From Actinomycetes bacterium (GTDB lineage: Bacteria; Actinomycetota; Acidimicrobiia; Acidimicrobiales; RAAP-2), in assembly GCA_021828545.1 (NCBI GenBank), contig JAJZEN010000074.1:1-40234 (forward strand): 40,234 nucleotides of DNA, given 5' to 3'. The notes under the pieces were generated by a model that was given only the letters and a program-made list of their open reading frames with translations, searched no databases and was not told the DNA's origin. The position numbers were made by a program, and so were the translations under genes. Below are positions 23,694 through 32,342 of the stretch, one piece after another (position 1 is the first letter of the stretch; every line of letters begins with the position of its first letter).

Positions 23694-24722
23694 GTGTCAA
23701 TTGTCGAGACACCGCCCCCCCAGGGCACCGCAGAGAGGCCACCCTCGCTGCTTCGACGCTGCGCCGCTCTCCTCACGAGCCAGCAATCAATTCTGCTCGT
23801 GGTCTTGATCGCGGTGATGTGCTTCTTCGACTTCCACAACAGTCGATTCTTTAGTACGTCGGAGTTCTCTAATCTCATCGTGGACTTCTGCGAAGCTGTC
23901 CTGATCGCCGCCGCCGAGACCTACGTGATCATCTCGGGTGGTATCGATTTGTCAGTTGGTTCGACCGTCGCGGTCTCGGGAGTGGTGGGGGCCTACGTCA
24001 TCCAGTACCTGGAAGGACATCACTTCGGCGAGGTGCCCTCGTTGCTCGTCGGTACCCTGGTCTGCGCGGGAGTGGGGGCGCTGGTGGGCATCATTAATGC
24101 GCTGATGATCACGAGGGCCCGACTCGTCCCCTTCGTCGCCACGCTCGTCACGCTAAGTGCGGGGGAGGGCCTGGCGCTGGTGTTCTCCAAGGGGGGCACC
24201 ATTGGCTACGACCCCGTGGCGGCCGTCTGGAGTGCCACCGGATTTTGGATCTTCACGTGGCTCTCGGTCATCGTGCTGGTGCTGACGGCGATTCTGGGCA
24301 TTGTGCTGCACGTCTCTCGATACGGCCGTTACAACTTCGCCATCGGTTCCAACCCCTTCGCCGCTCGGGCCGCGGGCATCAACGTCAATCGCCACGTGGC
24401 CTCGGTTTATATCCTGTCGGGACTCTTGGCCGGCCTCACCGGGATGATCTTTTACTTCCAGACGAGCGGGGGCGCGCCCCAAAGCGGTATCGGCAACGAG
24501 CTCGAGGCGATTGCCGCGGTGGTCATCGGCGGAGCCAGCCTCGTGGGCGGCGCGGGTCGCTTCACCGGTACGATCATCGGCGTGGCGATCTTGACCGTCG
24601 TCCACGACGGTTTGACCTTCATCAACGTCGCCACGACGTGGAACGAGGTTGTCGTGGCGGCCTTCATCGCCCTGGCCGTCCTTCTTCAATCGCTCAGCGC
24701 CGGATCGAAGAAGTTGCTATGA
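23694..24722 (+). CDS. Sugar ABC transporter permease (RbsC/FrcC family)
   Basis: This integral membrane subunit has 342 residues and eight or more hydrophobic helices, starting with SILLVVLIAVMCFFDF. The family signatures are ETYVIISGGIDLSVGSTVAVSG, MITRARLVPFVATLVTLSAGEGLALVFSKGG, FAIGSNPFAARAAGINVNR and ELEAIAAVVIGGASLVGGAGRFTGTIIGVA. Residues 1-30 are a hydrophilic cytoplasmic tail. The start is GTG 23694 behind TAAGGAAG. The last bases overlap the ATPase start (ATGA), so the two are translationally coupled. The gene order binding protein-permease-ATPase is that of the fructose transporter frcBCA. Confidence 0.93.
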   Translation: MSIVETPPPQGTAERPPSLLRRCAALLTSQQSILLVVLIAVMCFFDFHNSRFFSTSEFSNLIVDFCEAVLIAAAETYVIISGGIDLSVGSTVAVSGVVGAYVIQYLEGHHFGEVPSLLVGTLVCAGVGALVGIINALMITRARLVPFVATLVTLSAGEGLALVFSKGGTIGYDPVAAVWSATGFWIFTWLSVIVLVLTAILGIVLHVSRYGRYNFAIGSNPFAARAAGINVNRHVASVYILSGLLAGLTGMIFYFQTSGGAPQSGIGNELEAIAAVVIGGASLVGGAGRFTGTIIGVAILTVVHDGLTFINVATTWNEVVVAAFIALAVLLQSLSAGSKKLL

Positions 24723-25477
24723 GCGTCGAACGCGAACCCATCCTCGAGTTGCGCCACATCAGCAAGTCCTACGGTTCGGTGCGGGCGCTGACCGACGTCA
24801 GCTTCCGCGCATACTCGGGAGAAGTCATTGGCTTGGTCGGTGACAACGGCGCGGGTAAATCCTCATTGATCAAGACCATCTCTGGTGTGCACAATCCTGA
24901 CTCCGGCGAACTCTTCGTCGACGGCGTGGCGCGTCACTGGAAATCACCCCATGATTCGATGCAGGCGGGAATCGAGACGCTCTACCAAGATTCTGGCCTG
25001 GCACCGGATCTGACCATCGGTTCGAACATCTTCTTGGGTCGAGAATTGCTCCGTCGGGGTGTACTGGGGCGACTTGGCTTCCTCGATCAAAAGACCATGG
25101 AACGCCGTGCCCTCGAAGAGCTCGAGAAGGTTGGCATCACGGTCCCCTTGTCCAAGCGCACCGTCTCGCAACTCTCCGGGGGTCAACGCCAGGCGGTGGC
25201 GATCGGGCGTGCCGCCATGTGGGCGAAGCACGTGATCATCCTGGACGAACCCACGAACCACCTGGGCGCGCGACAGTCACTGGAGGTGCTCAAGGTCATC
25301 ACCGCCGCGAAGGAGCAAGGACTCTGTGTGTTGTTCATCTCGCACACACTGCCGCACGTGCTCGAGGTGACCGATCGAATCATCGTGTTGCGACTCGGCG
25401 CGGTGGTGCGCGACGCGCCCACCACCGAGTACACCGTGGAATCGCTCCTGGGGACTATCACGGGATTGAGCGTCTAG
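24719..25477 (+). CDS. Sugar ABC transporter ATPase, single domain (FrcA-like)
   Basis: This 252-residue ATPase energises the upstream permease. It shows Walker A GDNGAGKSS, signature LSGGQRQAVAIGRAA, Walker B VIILDEPT and the switch histidine in LFISHTL. After Walker B it reads NHLGARQSLEV, where sugar ATPases more often have AALG. Unlike RbsA or XylG (about 500 residues with two ABC domains) it has one domain, as in FrcA, so it must act as a homodimer. The track start at 24245 is an artefact; the ATG at 24719 overlaps the permease stop by four bases. Confidence 0.92.
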   Translation: MSVEREPILELRHISKSYGSVRALTDVSFRAYSGEVIGLVGDNGAGKSSLIKTISGVHNPDSGELFVDGVARHWKSPHDSMQAGIETLYQDSGLAPDLTIGSNIFLGRELLRRGVLGRLGFLDQKTMERRALEELEKVGITVPLSKRTVSQLSGGQRQAVAIGRAAMWAKHVIILDEPTNHLGARQSLEVLKVITAAKEQGLCVLFISHTLPHVLEVTDRIIVLRLGAVVRDAPTTEYTVESLLGTITGLSV

Positions 25478-25483
25478 ACATCG

Positions 25484-25500
25484 AGGCGCAAGTAGCGCCT
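25484..25500 (+). terminator. Short hairpin after the first transporter operon
   Basis: AGGCGC and GCGCCT form a 6-bp stem with a 5-nt loop, 6 bp after the ATPase stop. No T-run follows. It could be a weak terminator or an mRNA 3'-end stabiliser. Confidence 0.4.
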
Positions 25501-25886
25501 GGACGGTCGCTCGCTGGACGTCGATCGCCGTGTCGTCATTTCACGTCGCGCTCGAACGACGCGCATCTCATTTCGTGCCCAGTGACGTCGAACGCGCGCG
25601 GTGGGAAAAGCGCGGTGCCACCGGGTACTTTGGCGTCGCGAACCCCCTATCGCTTCCACGCATTGACAGAATCTGTGGGTGCTCTCCTGCGGGGGGTCGC
25701 GGTGAATTCTTCGGCGTGAGCGTGAGGCCGTTGCGGAGTCCCGTCAACGACGTTAGGCGTCACCACCTGGGAAAAGCATCGCGACGCGACGCCACCGTTG
25801 GCCGTTCGCGCTCCCCGTTGTCAACACCGGAGAGGGGAGCGGGGGGCGCATTGGTCCCAAATTGAAACGATGCAAGTGACAATCAG

Positions 25887-25904
25887 GTGAAACAATGCGT
25901 TCAC
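25887..25904. promoter_or_regulatory. Operator-like inverted repeat before the second transporter
   Basis: GTGAAACAATGCGTTCAC has 5-bp matching ends (GTGAA/TTCAC) and overlaps the putative -35. Part of it, TGAAACAATGC, repeats a copy 25 bp upstream (TGAAACGATGC at 25863). It differs from the LacI-type operator of the first transporter, so a different regulator is expected. Confidence 0.45.
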
Positions 25905-25927
25905 ATTGGTTCGTTTGGTGTTATGTT
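25900..25927 (+). promoter_or_regulatory. Probable promoter of the second sugar transporter
   Basis: TTCACA (25900-25905) is separated by 16 nt from TATGTT (25922-25927). Transcription from here gives a leader of about 90 nt. Confidence 0.5.
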
Positions 25928-25981
25928 CTCCTTGCCGTAACGCGAGAGCGTGACGGTATTTGTTGCAGTGCAAAACCGAGA

Positions 25982-25997
25982 GACGTCTTCGGGCGTC
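25982..25997 (+). promoter_or_regulatory. UUCG-capped hairpin in the leader of the second binding-protein gene
   Basis: GACGTC and GGCGTC pair around the loop TTCG, closing with a C-G pair. This forms the exceptionally stable cUUCGg tetraloop. It lies just upstream of the GGGGAG ribosome site and may stabilise the mRNA or shape translation. Confidence 0.55.
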
Positions 25998-26023
25998 AAA
26001 AGAGAGTTGGGGAGAAAAAAAAC

Positions 26024-27247
26024 ATGAATTTTAATAAAGCGAAGGGTGCCGCCTCTTTGGTGGTTGCCGGAGCCTTCGTAGCGGCGATGTTGCCGGGCGT
26101 GAGCTCGGCCAGCGGAGCCATTACGGCGAGTGCTCTGAACACGAGCTACAGCACCATGCTGCTGCCCACGATTCAGTCACTGGCGGCGCACGCAAAGGGC
26201 GGCATCGGCGTTATTTTGCCCGACGAGACCTCGTCAACCCGTTACGTCGAGTTCGACGCACCGGCGCTGACCACTGCGTTCTCGGACGCTGGTCTCAAGA
26301 CCAGTCAGTTCAACATCCAGAACGCCCAGGGTTCGGACGCGATCGCCATTGCCGACGCGCAGGCGGACATCACGGCAAAGGACAAGGTGTTGATCATTGA
26401 CACCGAGGACGCCGCGACCGCGAATACGATTCAAAAGGACGCCAACCGGGCCGGCGTGAAGGTCATCGACTACGACCGCCTGCAGTCCAATGGCGCCGTC
26501 TACGTGAGCTTCAACAACGTCACCGTGGGTACTTTGATCGGTAAGGGCATGCTCAGCTGCTTGAGCGCGTGGAAGGTCAAGAACCCTCTGATGTACGTCA
26601 TGGATGGCGCGGCAACTGACCCCAATGCGGGACAGTTCGCGAAGGGCTACAACGCCGTTCTCAACAAGGCCGGCTACGCCGCCGCTGAAGGTGGCAAGGG
26701 TAACGCCAAGACCATCAACGAGAACGCCGGTACGTGGGACCCGCCCACCGCGTTGAAGGACTTCCAGGGTGCGTACGCTGCTAACAGCAAGATCAACGCC
26801 GTGGTGACTCCGAACGACGAGAACGCCGCTCCGATCATTTCGTACCTGCAGGGCCAGGGCCTCAAGCCCAAGACCATTCCCTTCACGGGCCAGGACGCAA
26901 CGCTCGCCGGTTTCCAGAACATCCTCGCGGGCTACCAGTGCGGTACCGTGTACAAGCCCAGTTGGCTCGAGGCGCAGGCGGCGGCGATCGCTGCTCTGTA
27001 CTTGGACGCTGGCAAGGCGATTCCGGGAAGTCTGTTGACGGGCAAGACGCAGTTGACCGGCACCAAGACCATGGTTCCGACGGTGGAGTTGAGCCCGACC
27101 TGGGTGACCACCGCCAACATTCAGTCCACGGTCATCAAGGACGGCGTTATCAACAAGTTCGCCTTGTGCACCGGTGTCCGTCCGACGGTCAAGGGAAGCC
27201 ACCTGCCGACGTACGCGCAGGACTGCAAGACCTACGGCATCAAGTAA
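26024..27247 (+). CDS. XylF/ChvE-like sugar ABC transporter substrate-binding protein
   Basis: This is an exported binding protein of the xylose/multiple-sugar type with 407 residues. The signal peptide is MNFNKAKG plus a hydrophobic core to about 26, with likely cleavage after SSA and no lipobox cysteine. XylF-type motifs are GVILPDETSSTRYVEFDAPAL, AGVKVIDYDRLQSNGAVYVSFNNVTVG, AVVTPNDENAAPII and PFTGQDATLAGFQNILAGYQCGTVYK. The canonical SFDN is SFNN here. The ATG at 26024 follows GGGGAG; the track start at 25895 would place an AT-rich leader in the protein. It is monocistronic-like at its 5' end but followed after 12 bp by its ATPase. Confidence 0.92.
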   Translation: MNFNKAKGAASLVVAGAFVAAMLPGVSSASGAITASALNTSYSTMLLPTIQSLAAHAKGGIGVILPDETSSTRYVEFDAPALTTAFSDAGLKTSQFNIQNAQGSDAIAIADAQADITAKDKVLIIDTEDAATANTIQKDANRAGVKVIDYDRLQSNGAVYVSFNNVTVGTLIGKGMLSCLSAWKVKNPLMYVMDGAATDPNAGQFAKGYNAVLNKAGYAAAEGGKGNAKTINENAGTWDPPTALKDFQGAYAANSKINAVVTPNDENAAPIISYLQGQGLKPKTIPFTGQDATLAGFQNILAGYQCGTVYKPSWLEAQAAAIAALYLDAGKAIPGSLLTGKTQLTGTKTMVPTVELSPTWVTTANIQSTVIKDGVINKFALCTGVRPTVKGSHLPTYAQDCKTYGIK

Positions 27248-27259
27248 GCATTAGTAGTG

Positions 27260-28096
27260 ATGGACGACACCCCAGAGACCTTTGAGTCAGTTATTGCAGG
27301 ACCCCGGGGCTCTGGGGTGGTACCGTCCGACGGTCCACCGCTGCTGAGCCTGCGCGGCATCACCAAATCTTTTGGTGCCGTGCAGGCTTTGCGGCACGTG
27401 GACCTCGATATTCCAGTCGGTCAGGTCACCGCCTTGGTGGGTGACAATGGGGCCGGTAAGTCAACCCTCATCAAGACCATTTCCGGAATCTGGGCCCCCA
27501 CCAGCGGGACCATTTCCTGGAAGGGTAAGGAAGTTCACGTCCATACGCCGCGTGACGCCTCGGACCTGGGCATCGCCACCGTTTATCAGGACTTGGCCCT
27601 GTGTGACAACCTCGATATTGTCCAGAATATGTACCTGGGTCGCGAGTCGACCAAAGGGGGCATTCTCGACGAGATCGAGATGGAGATTGCGACGCGTAAG
27701 ACCCTGGCTGATCTCGCGGTCACGACAGTCAAGTCGGTGCGTCAACTGGTCGGGTCGCTCTCGGGCGGGCAACGCCAGTCCGTCGCCGTCGCGCGCGCGG
27801 TCATGCGTGAATCAGAGTTAGTGATTTTGGACGAGCCCACGGCCGCACTGGGCGTCTCGCAGACCGCCCAGGTCCTCGAACTCATCAAGACCCTCAAATC
27901 CCATGGTTTGGGCGTCATCGTTATTTCTCACAACCTCAGCGATGTTTTTGAAGTGGCCGATCGCCTCGCCGTAATGTACTTAGGTACATTGGTGAACAAC
28001 GGTCCCATCGAAAACTACGACACGGCAAGCGCCGTTGAACTCATCACTACCGGGTCGTCCAGCCGCGTGCCGGGACCCGGGGCGATGAGCAATTAA
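27260..28096 (+). CDS. Sugar ABC transporter ATPase, single domain (XylG/FrcA-like)
   Basis: This 278-residue ATPase partners the adjacent permease. It shows Walker A GDNGAGKST, Q-loop VYQDLALCDNLDI, signature LSGGQRQSVAVARAV, Walker B LVILDEPTAALG and switch histidine VISHNLSDV. Before the ABC domain is a 30-residue acidic tail. It again has a single domain, unlike XylG of enterobacteria. The start is ATG 27260, or GTG 27257 one codon earlier; neither has a good ribosome site, so coupling to the preceding gene 12 bp upstream is likely. Confidence 0.92.
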   Translation: MDDTPETFESVIAGPRGSGVVPSDGPPLLSLRGITKSFGAVQALRHVDLDIPVGQVTALVGDNGAGKSTLIKTISGIWAPTSGTISWKGKEVHVHTPRDASDLGIATVYQDLALCDNLDIVQNMYLGRESTKGGILDEIEMEIATRKTLADLAVTTVKSVRQLVGSLSGGQRQSVAVARAVMRESELVILDEPTAALGVSQTAQVLELIKTLKSHGLGVIVISHNLSDVFEVADRLAVMYLGTLVNNGPIENYDTASAVELITTGSSSRVPGPGAMSN

Positions 28097-28114
28097 CTGA
28101 AAGGTCGACGTCAC

Positions 28115-29389
28115 GTGTCAAGCGATTTAACCTCGGAGGCCCTTCCCTCCGGGTCCGTCACCACCACGTCGGGACTCGCCGACGGTGAGGCTCCCAAACT
28201 AGATCTGGCCCTACAGTTCCGTAAGCTCTGGAAGGGTGACAGTGGTCTGGTCCCGATTCTCGTCGGCCTGGTCATCCTGATCATCTATTTCGAGTCTCGC
28301 AGTTCGAACTTCTTGACCGCGCAGAACCTCACCAATCTCATGGTGCAGGCAACCGTCTACATGCTGTTGGGCATGGCGGAGATCTGGTTGCTCCTCCTCG
28401 GCGAGATCGATTTGTCCGTAGGAGTGACCTGCGCGCTGTCGGGCATGGTCGCGACGATCCTTACCGACCCCCAGTATCACTGGTCGTGGTTCATCGCGTT
28501 ACCGCTGGGCGTCGTGACGTCGATGGCGGTGAGCGGGCTCTACGCGTTCTTCGTCATTAAAGTACGGCTCCCGTCGTTCATCGTGACCCTGGCGGGATTT
28601 CTCGCGGTTCAGGGCGTCTTGATTTACGTCGTGGACAAACAAAAGACCGGTGGGTCGGTGTCCGTGCAAGAAACGGTGCTCTACGACCTCGTGGGCGGTA
28701 ATTTCACCGTGCTGGCGACGTGGCTGTTCATCATCATCTGCATCGCCGTCCTCGCCTTCATGATGATCCGCAGTAATGAGCGGCGCATTCGTAACAACCT
28801 CGTCGCGCAACCACGTTTGTTATTGCTCTTCAAGTTGATTGGACTCGTTCTCGTGGGACTGGGTCTGGTCTGGGTGTTCAACACCAACCGGTCGAACTTC
28901 CTCGTGCTCGAGGGGATGCCCTTCGCCATTCCCATTGATCTGGCTATCTTGGCTGGAGGGACATTCATCCTCACCAAGACGCGCGCCGGCCGCTACATCT
29001 ACGCCATTGGTGGCAATGCTGAAGCCGCCCGTCGCTCGGGAATCGCGGTCAACCGTTACCGTCTGTTCGCCTTTCTGGCGACCGGTTTCACGGTGGGCGT
29101 CGCCGGACTCCTCTACGCGTCGCGACTCGGCGGTATCACCGACGGCGTGGACAATACGCTCACATTGTTGTCAGTGGGTTCGGCGGTCATTGGAGGGACG
29201 AGCCTCTTCGGCGGTCGGGGCAAGATGATCCACGCCGTGATCGGCGGTATCATCATTGCCACGATCTACAACGGCATGGCCCTGCTACAGATGGCGGCGT
29301 CCACTGAGTACATCGTGACGGCCGCGGTATTGTTGGCCGCGGTGACCATCGACTCGTTGGCGCGTCGCGGCAGCACCATCGTCAAGTAG
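28115..29389 (+). CDS. XylH-like sugar ABC transporter permease
   Basis: This 424-residue membrane protein is larger than RbsC-type permeases, as is usual for XylH. A 45-residue hydrophilic N-terminus precedes about ten or more helices. Signatures are MAEIWLLLLGEIDLSVGVTCALSG, VRLPSFIVTLAGFLAVQGVLIYV, GRYIYAIGGNAEAARRSGIAVNRYR and TLLSVGSAVIGGTSLFGGRGKMIHAVIGG. A charged central loop (IRSNERRIRNNLVAQPR) separates the two halves. It starts at GTG 28115 with AAAGG about 10 nt upstream, 18 bp after the ATPase. It ends 8 bp from the convergent menE stop, with no terminator visible between them. Confidence 0.92.
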   Translation: MSSDLTSEALPSGSVTTTSGLADGEAPKLDLALQFRKLWKGDSGLVPILVGLVILIIYFESRSSNFLTAQNLTNLMVQATVYMLLGMAEIWLLLLGEIDLSVGVTCALSGMVATILTDPQYHWSWFIALPLGVVTSMAVSGLYAFFVIKVRLPSFIVTLAGFLAVQGVLIYVVDKQKTGGSVSVQETVLYDLVGGNFTVLATWLFIIICIAVLAFMMIRSNERRIRNNLVAQPRLLLLFKLIGLVLVGLGLVWVFNTNRSNFLVLEGMPFAIPIDLAILAGGTFILTKTRAGRYIYAIGGNAEAARRSGIAVNRYRLFAFLATGFTVGVAGLLYASRLGGITDGVDNTLTLLSVGSAVIGGTSLFGGRGKMIHAVIGGIIIATIYNGMALLQMAASTEYIVTAAVLLAAVTIDSLARRGSTIVK

Positions 29390-29397
29390 TCGGGATC

Positions 29398-30516
29398 TCA
29401 ACCGACGAGAAGATCGTGGAGTTCGCCCCGGCGGATTTTGCCATTGGCGGTCCGCGGGATTGACGTAACGTAGCGAATATCGCGGGGTTTGGCCCAGGGC
29501 CCAATGATGCTCGAAGCGGCGTCGCGCAATGCCGCGTCGAGAGTGGCGTCGTCGCTGACGACCAACGCGATGAGTCGTTCGCCCCACTGATCGTCAGCGA
29601 CCGAGGTGACGGCGACGTCGCGAACGCCCTCGACGGTGGTCAGGACCGACTCGAGTTCTTCGGGCCATACCTTCTCGCCACCGGTATTGATGACGAAGCC
29701 GAGGCGACCGCGCACTCGCAGCACTCCGTCGACCACGTCGCCCGCGTCGCCGGTGGGGAACCAGTCGTGCGAACCGTCGGGTCCCGTGATCCGCGGACGT
29801 GACGCGTGACGATAGGAACGAAACAGGGTTGGACTCTTGACGCACACCTGTCCATCGACGGCGGTCACGTCCACGTCGCGCAGGGCGCGACCGTTGTAGA
29901 CGACGCCCGAGCCGGTCTCGGTCATGCCCCACGTCGCGATGACGTTCTCGGCGAGTTCCCCCGGTGGGCGAGCGCCCCCTAGGAGGACCGCATCGAAGCC
30001 GCGGACATCGTGCCGAAAGAGTTGCGCGCGCACTAGTGCGACGTGCGTGGCGCCATTTCTCGGCGCCTGAGAAATTTCCTGGGGATCGCCCCACAAGAGG
30101 CGAGCGTCGCTGAAGATCGCGCGTAGTACGACGGCGAGTCCCCCGATGTGATTCGCGGGTAAGCACGGATACCACACCGGTGCGCGCTCGCCGCGGAGGG
30201 TTTCTTGGGTCAACGTCGCGCTCGCCGCAAGGGCGTTCCAGGTGAGTTCCACGGCCTTGGGTGAGCCACTGGAGCCCGAGGTCAGCATGACGAGGCCAAT
30301 CTCGTCGTCGACCGGCGATCCCCCTTTTATATCGCGCGCAATGCCGTCGCCGTCGACGACGCTCGTCGCGCCCAGCGCCTCGAGGTCTCGCGTTCGTCGT
30401 GCCGGTGAGACCCGTTGATCGAGGACGCAAAAAGGCTGGCGGGCCTCGACGCAACGACGCAGGGCCACTTCGAGATCTGGTCCGAGGGGGAAGTCCAGCG
30501 CGAGGAGCGAAGCCAC
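29398..30516 (-). CDS. menE: MenE, o-succinylbenzoate-CoA ligase
   Basis: This is an AMP-forming acyl-CoA synthetase of menaquinone synthesis that activates o-succinylbenzoate with ATP and CoA. The 372-residue product is short, as in actinobacterial MenE. ANL motifs are LTSGSSGSPKAVELTW (phosphate loop), ATWGMTETGSG, GDAGDVVDGVLRVRGR, INTGGEKVWPEELE and the catalytic lysine in TANGKIRRGEL. The GTG start at 30516 has TACAAT six bases upstream and no ribosome site. It is divergent from menB across 69 bp. The pathway neighbours make the MenE assignment stronger than the ANL fold alone. Confidence 0.9.
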   Translation of the reverse strand: MASLLALDFPLGPDLEVALRRCVEARQPFCVLDQRVSPARRTRDLEALGATSVVDGDGIARDIKGGSPVDDEIGLVMLTSGSSGSPKAVELTWNALAASATLTQETLRGERAPVWYPCLPANHIGGLAVVLRAIFSDARLLWGDPQEISQAPRNGATHVALVRAQLFRHDVRGFDAVLLGGARPPGELAENVIATWGMTETGSGVVYNGRALRDVDVTAVDGQVCVKSPTLFRSYRHASRPRITGPDGSHDWFPTGDAGDVVDGVLRVRGRLGFVINTGGEKVWPEELESVLTTVEGVRDVAVTSVADDQWGERLIALVVSDDATLDAALRDAASSIIGPWAKPRDIRYVTSIPRTANGKIRRGELHDLLVG

Positions 30517-30528
30517 GAAGAGATTGTA
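30517..30528 (-). promoter_or_regulatory. Predicted leaderless promoter of menE
   Basis: On the minus strand TACAAT (30528-30523) lies 6 nt before GTG 30516. No -35 is clear. The divergent menB promoter is only about 45 bp away, so both must share one short control region. Confidence 0.5.
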
Positions 30529-30573
30529 GGGGTCCGACGTTCGCCCCCGACGAACAACGCAGAATGTGGGCGG

Positions 30574-30585
30574 TAGCGTAGAGCC
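30574..30585 (+). promoter_or_regulatory. Predicted leaderless promoter of menB
   Basis: TAGCGT (30574-30579) lies 6 nt before ATG 30586, and no ribosome site is present. The hexamer is weaker than the others but its position is identical. Confidence 0.42.
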
Positions 30586-31479
30586 ATGGTCACGACTGTC
30601 ATTTCTGGTTCACCCCACGACCCCGTGGACGATTTTCGCGCGGTAGCGCTCCCGGCGTGGGAGGTGTTCGCCGACTACGAGGACATCATCTACGAATCCG
30701 CCGAGGGAATCGCGCGCGTCACCATCAACCGCCCCGAACGACGCAATGCCTTTCGCCCGCAGACCCTCTTCGAGCTCTCCGACGCGTTCGAACGCGCGCG
30801 CGATGACATCGAGGTGGGGGCGATCATTCTGACGGGCGCCGGAGGCGACGCGTTCTGTTCAGGCGGTGATCAAAAGATCCGTGGTGACGACGGCTATATG
30901 GGCGACGACGAGGTGGCTCGTCGCGGTGTGGGGCGCCTCAACGTCTTGGACTTGCAGATCCAAATCCGACGCCTTCCCAAGCCCGTCATCGCGCAGATCG
31001 CCGGGTACGCCATCGGTGGTGGTCACATCTTGCACCTGGTCTGCGATCTTTCCATTGCGGCGGACAACGCGCGCTTCGGTCAGACGGGTCCGCGAGTGGG
31101 TTCCTTCGATGGTGGCTACGGCTCGTCGCTGCTGGCGAACACCATTGGTCTCAAGCGCGCCAAGGAGGTCTGGTTCTTGTGTCGTCAGTATGACGCGTCC
31201 CAAGCTCTCGCCTGGGGTCTCGTGAACACCGTGGTGCCGCTCGACGACCTCGAGAAGGAGACCGTGGCCTGGTGTCGTCAGATACTCACGCTCTCGCCCA
31301 TGGCCCTGCGCATGCTCAAGGCGGGTTTTAACGCGGCCGAGGACGGTCTCGCCGGAATCCAACAACTCGCCGGGGACGCGACCATGTTGTTCTACATGTC
31401 CGAGGAGGGCCAGGAGGGGCGCAACGCCTTCGTCGAACGTCGCGCCCCTGATTTTTCTCGTTTTCCCAAGCGTCCATGA
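30586..31479 (+). CDS. menB: MenB, 1,4-dihydroxy-2-naphthoyl-CoA synthase
   Basis: This is a crotonase-fold enzyme that cyclises o-succinylbenzoyl-CoA in menaquinone synthesis. The 297-residue product has the MenB-specific elements: [63 protein letters not shown] and the C-terminal [27 protein letters not shown]. The first ~30 residues form the usual N-terminal extension of MenB over other crotonases. The last bases overlap menA by four (ATGA), so the two are coupled. Confidence 0.95.
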   Translation: MVTTVISGSPHDPVDDFRAVALPAWEVFADYEDIIYESAEGIARVTINRPERRNAFRPQTLFELSDAFERARDDIEVGAIILTGAGGDAFCSGGDQKIRGDDGYMGDDEVARRGVGRLNVLDLQIQIRRLPKPVIAQIAGYAIGGGHILHLVCDLSIAADNARFGQTGPRVGSFDGGYGSSLLANTIGLKRAKEVWFLCRQYDASQALAWGLVNTVVPLDDLEKETVAWCRQILTLSPMALRMLKAGFNAAEDGLAGIQQLAGDATMLFYMSEEGQEGRNAFVERRAPDFSRFPKRP

Positions 31480-32342
31480 GCCACCCCGGTCCCCTGGAGC
31501 GGTGGGTTCTCGCGGCGCGCGTACGCACGCTGCCCGCCGCGGCGGTACCGGTCGTCATCGGCGCGTCGCTGGCCCGTCCCAGGACCTACGACGTGGCGAA
31601 TACGGTACTGTGCCTGATCGTGGCGCTGTCGTTGCAGATCGGCACGAATTACGCCAATGATTATTCCGACGGCGTTCGCGGTACTGACGAGGCGCGCGTC
31701 GGACCGTTTCGACTCACCGCGTCGCGACTGGTGTCATCGACGGCGGTGAAGCGCGCCGCCTTCGGCTTCTTCGCGTTGGCCGCCCTCGCGGGCTTGTTGT
31801 TGAGTATTCGATCCACGTGGGTGTTCATTCCCCTGGGGATGAGCGCAATCGCCGCGGGCTGGTACTACACCGGTGGTCCCAGGCCGTACGGATACATGGG
31901 TTTCGGGGAACTCTTCGTGATGATCTACTTCGGCTTCGTCGCCACCGTGGGAACGGCCTTCGCTCAGCACGGTCACGTGCCGGCGGGCGCGTGGTGGTGG
32001 GGACTAAGTACCGGATCGATGGCGTGCGCGCTCCTCGAGGCGAATAATTTGCGCGACGTGGCCGGCGACCAGGTCGCGGGCAAAAAGACATTGGCCGCGC
32101 GTATGGGGCGACGACGCGGGTCCTGGCTCTACGCAATCTGGGTGGCACTCGCTATTCTCGGGGCCGCTTTCGGTGGGGAGGCGCTGGTGGGCGCGGTGGC
32201 GTTGGCGATGTACATCCCCGCCCTGCAGCTCGCGTTTTCCCAGAAGTCGGGTCGAGAGTTGTTGCCCTTGCTCAAACAGTCCTCGTACGCCCAGTGGACG
32301 GTTGGAGCGCTGACCGCCCTGGTGATGTTCGTCACGCGTTAG
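31476..32342 (+). CDS. menA: MenA, 1,4-dihydroxy-2-naphthoate polyprenyltransferase
   Basis: This integral membrane prenyltransferase attaches the isoprenoid tail to dihydroxynaphthoate. The 288-residue product has about eight helices. The first Asp-rich diphosphate-binding motif is [14 protein letters not shown], and the second is in [26 protein letters not shown]. The start is [21 protein letters not shown], typical of the family. ATG 31476 overlaps the menB stop by four bases. Its 3' end meets the menH stop tail-to-tail with a 4-bp overlap. Confidence 0.95.
   Translation: MSHPGPLERWVLAARVRTLPAAAVPVVIGASLARPRTYDVANTVLCLIVALSLQIGTNYANDYSDGVRGTDEARVGPFRLTASRLVSSTAVKRAAFGFFALAALAGLLLSIRSTWVFIPLGMSAIAAGWYYTGGPRPYGYMGFGELFVMIYFGFVATVGTAFAQHGHVPAGAWWWGLSTGSMACALLEANNLRDVAGDQVAGKKTLAARMGRRRGSWLYAIWVALAILGAAFGGEALVGAVALAMYIPALQLAFSQKSGRELLPLLKQSSYAQWTVGALTALVMFVTR

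Larger units (their letters stand above)
25478..26023. other. Non-coding region between the two sugar transporter operons
   Basis: In this 546-bp gap I find no convincing gene; the ORF at 25530-25865 is low-complexity and has no ribosome site. The left part holds the small hairpin at 25484-25500. The 8-bp inverted repeat CGCTCCCC/GGGGAGCG (25809-25816 and 25834-25841) may be a terminator. From about 25860 the sequence turns AT-rich and holds a repeat TGAAACRATGC (25863 and 25888), an 18-bp inverted repeat, a likely promoter, a UUCG hairpin and a ribosome site for the next gene. Confidence 0.7.

Noticed and set aside
25817-25822. GTTGTC half-site resembling the LacI-type operator
   Set aside because: Only one arm is present and there is no AACGTT centre; it lies well upstream of the predicted promoter.
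25530-25865. 111-residue ORF in the gap between the transporters
   Set aside because: It has no ribosome site or leaderless -10, is Arg/Ser/Gly-rich, and ends in an AT-rich control region; it reads as non-coding.
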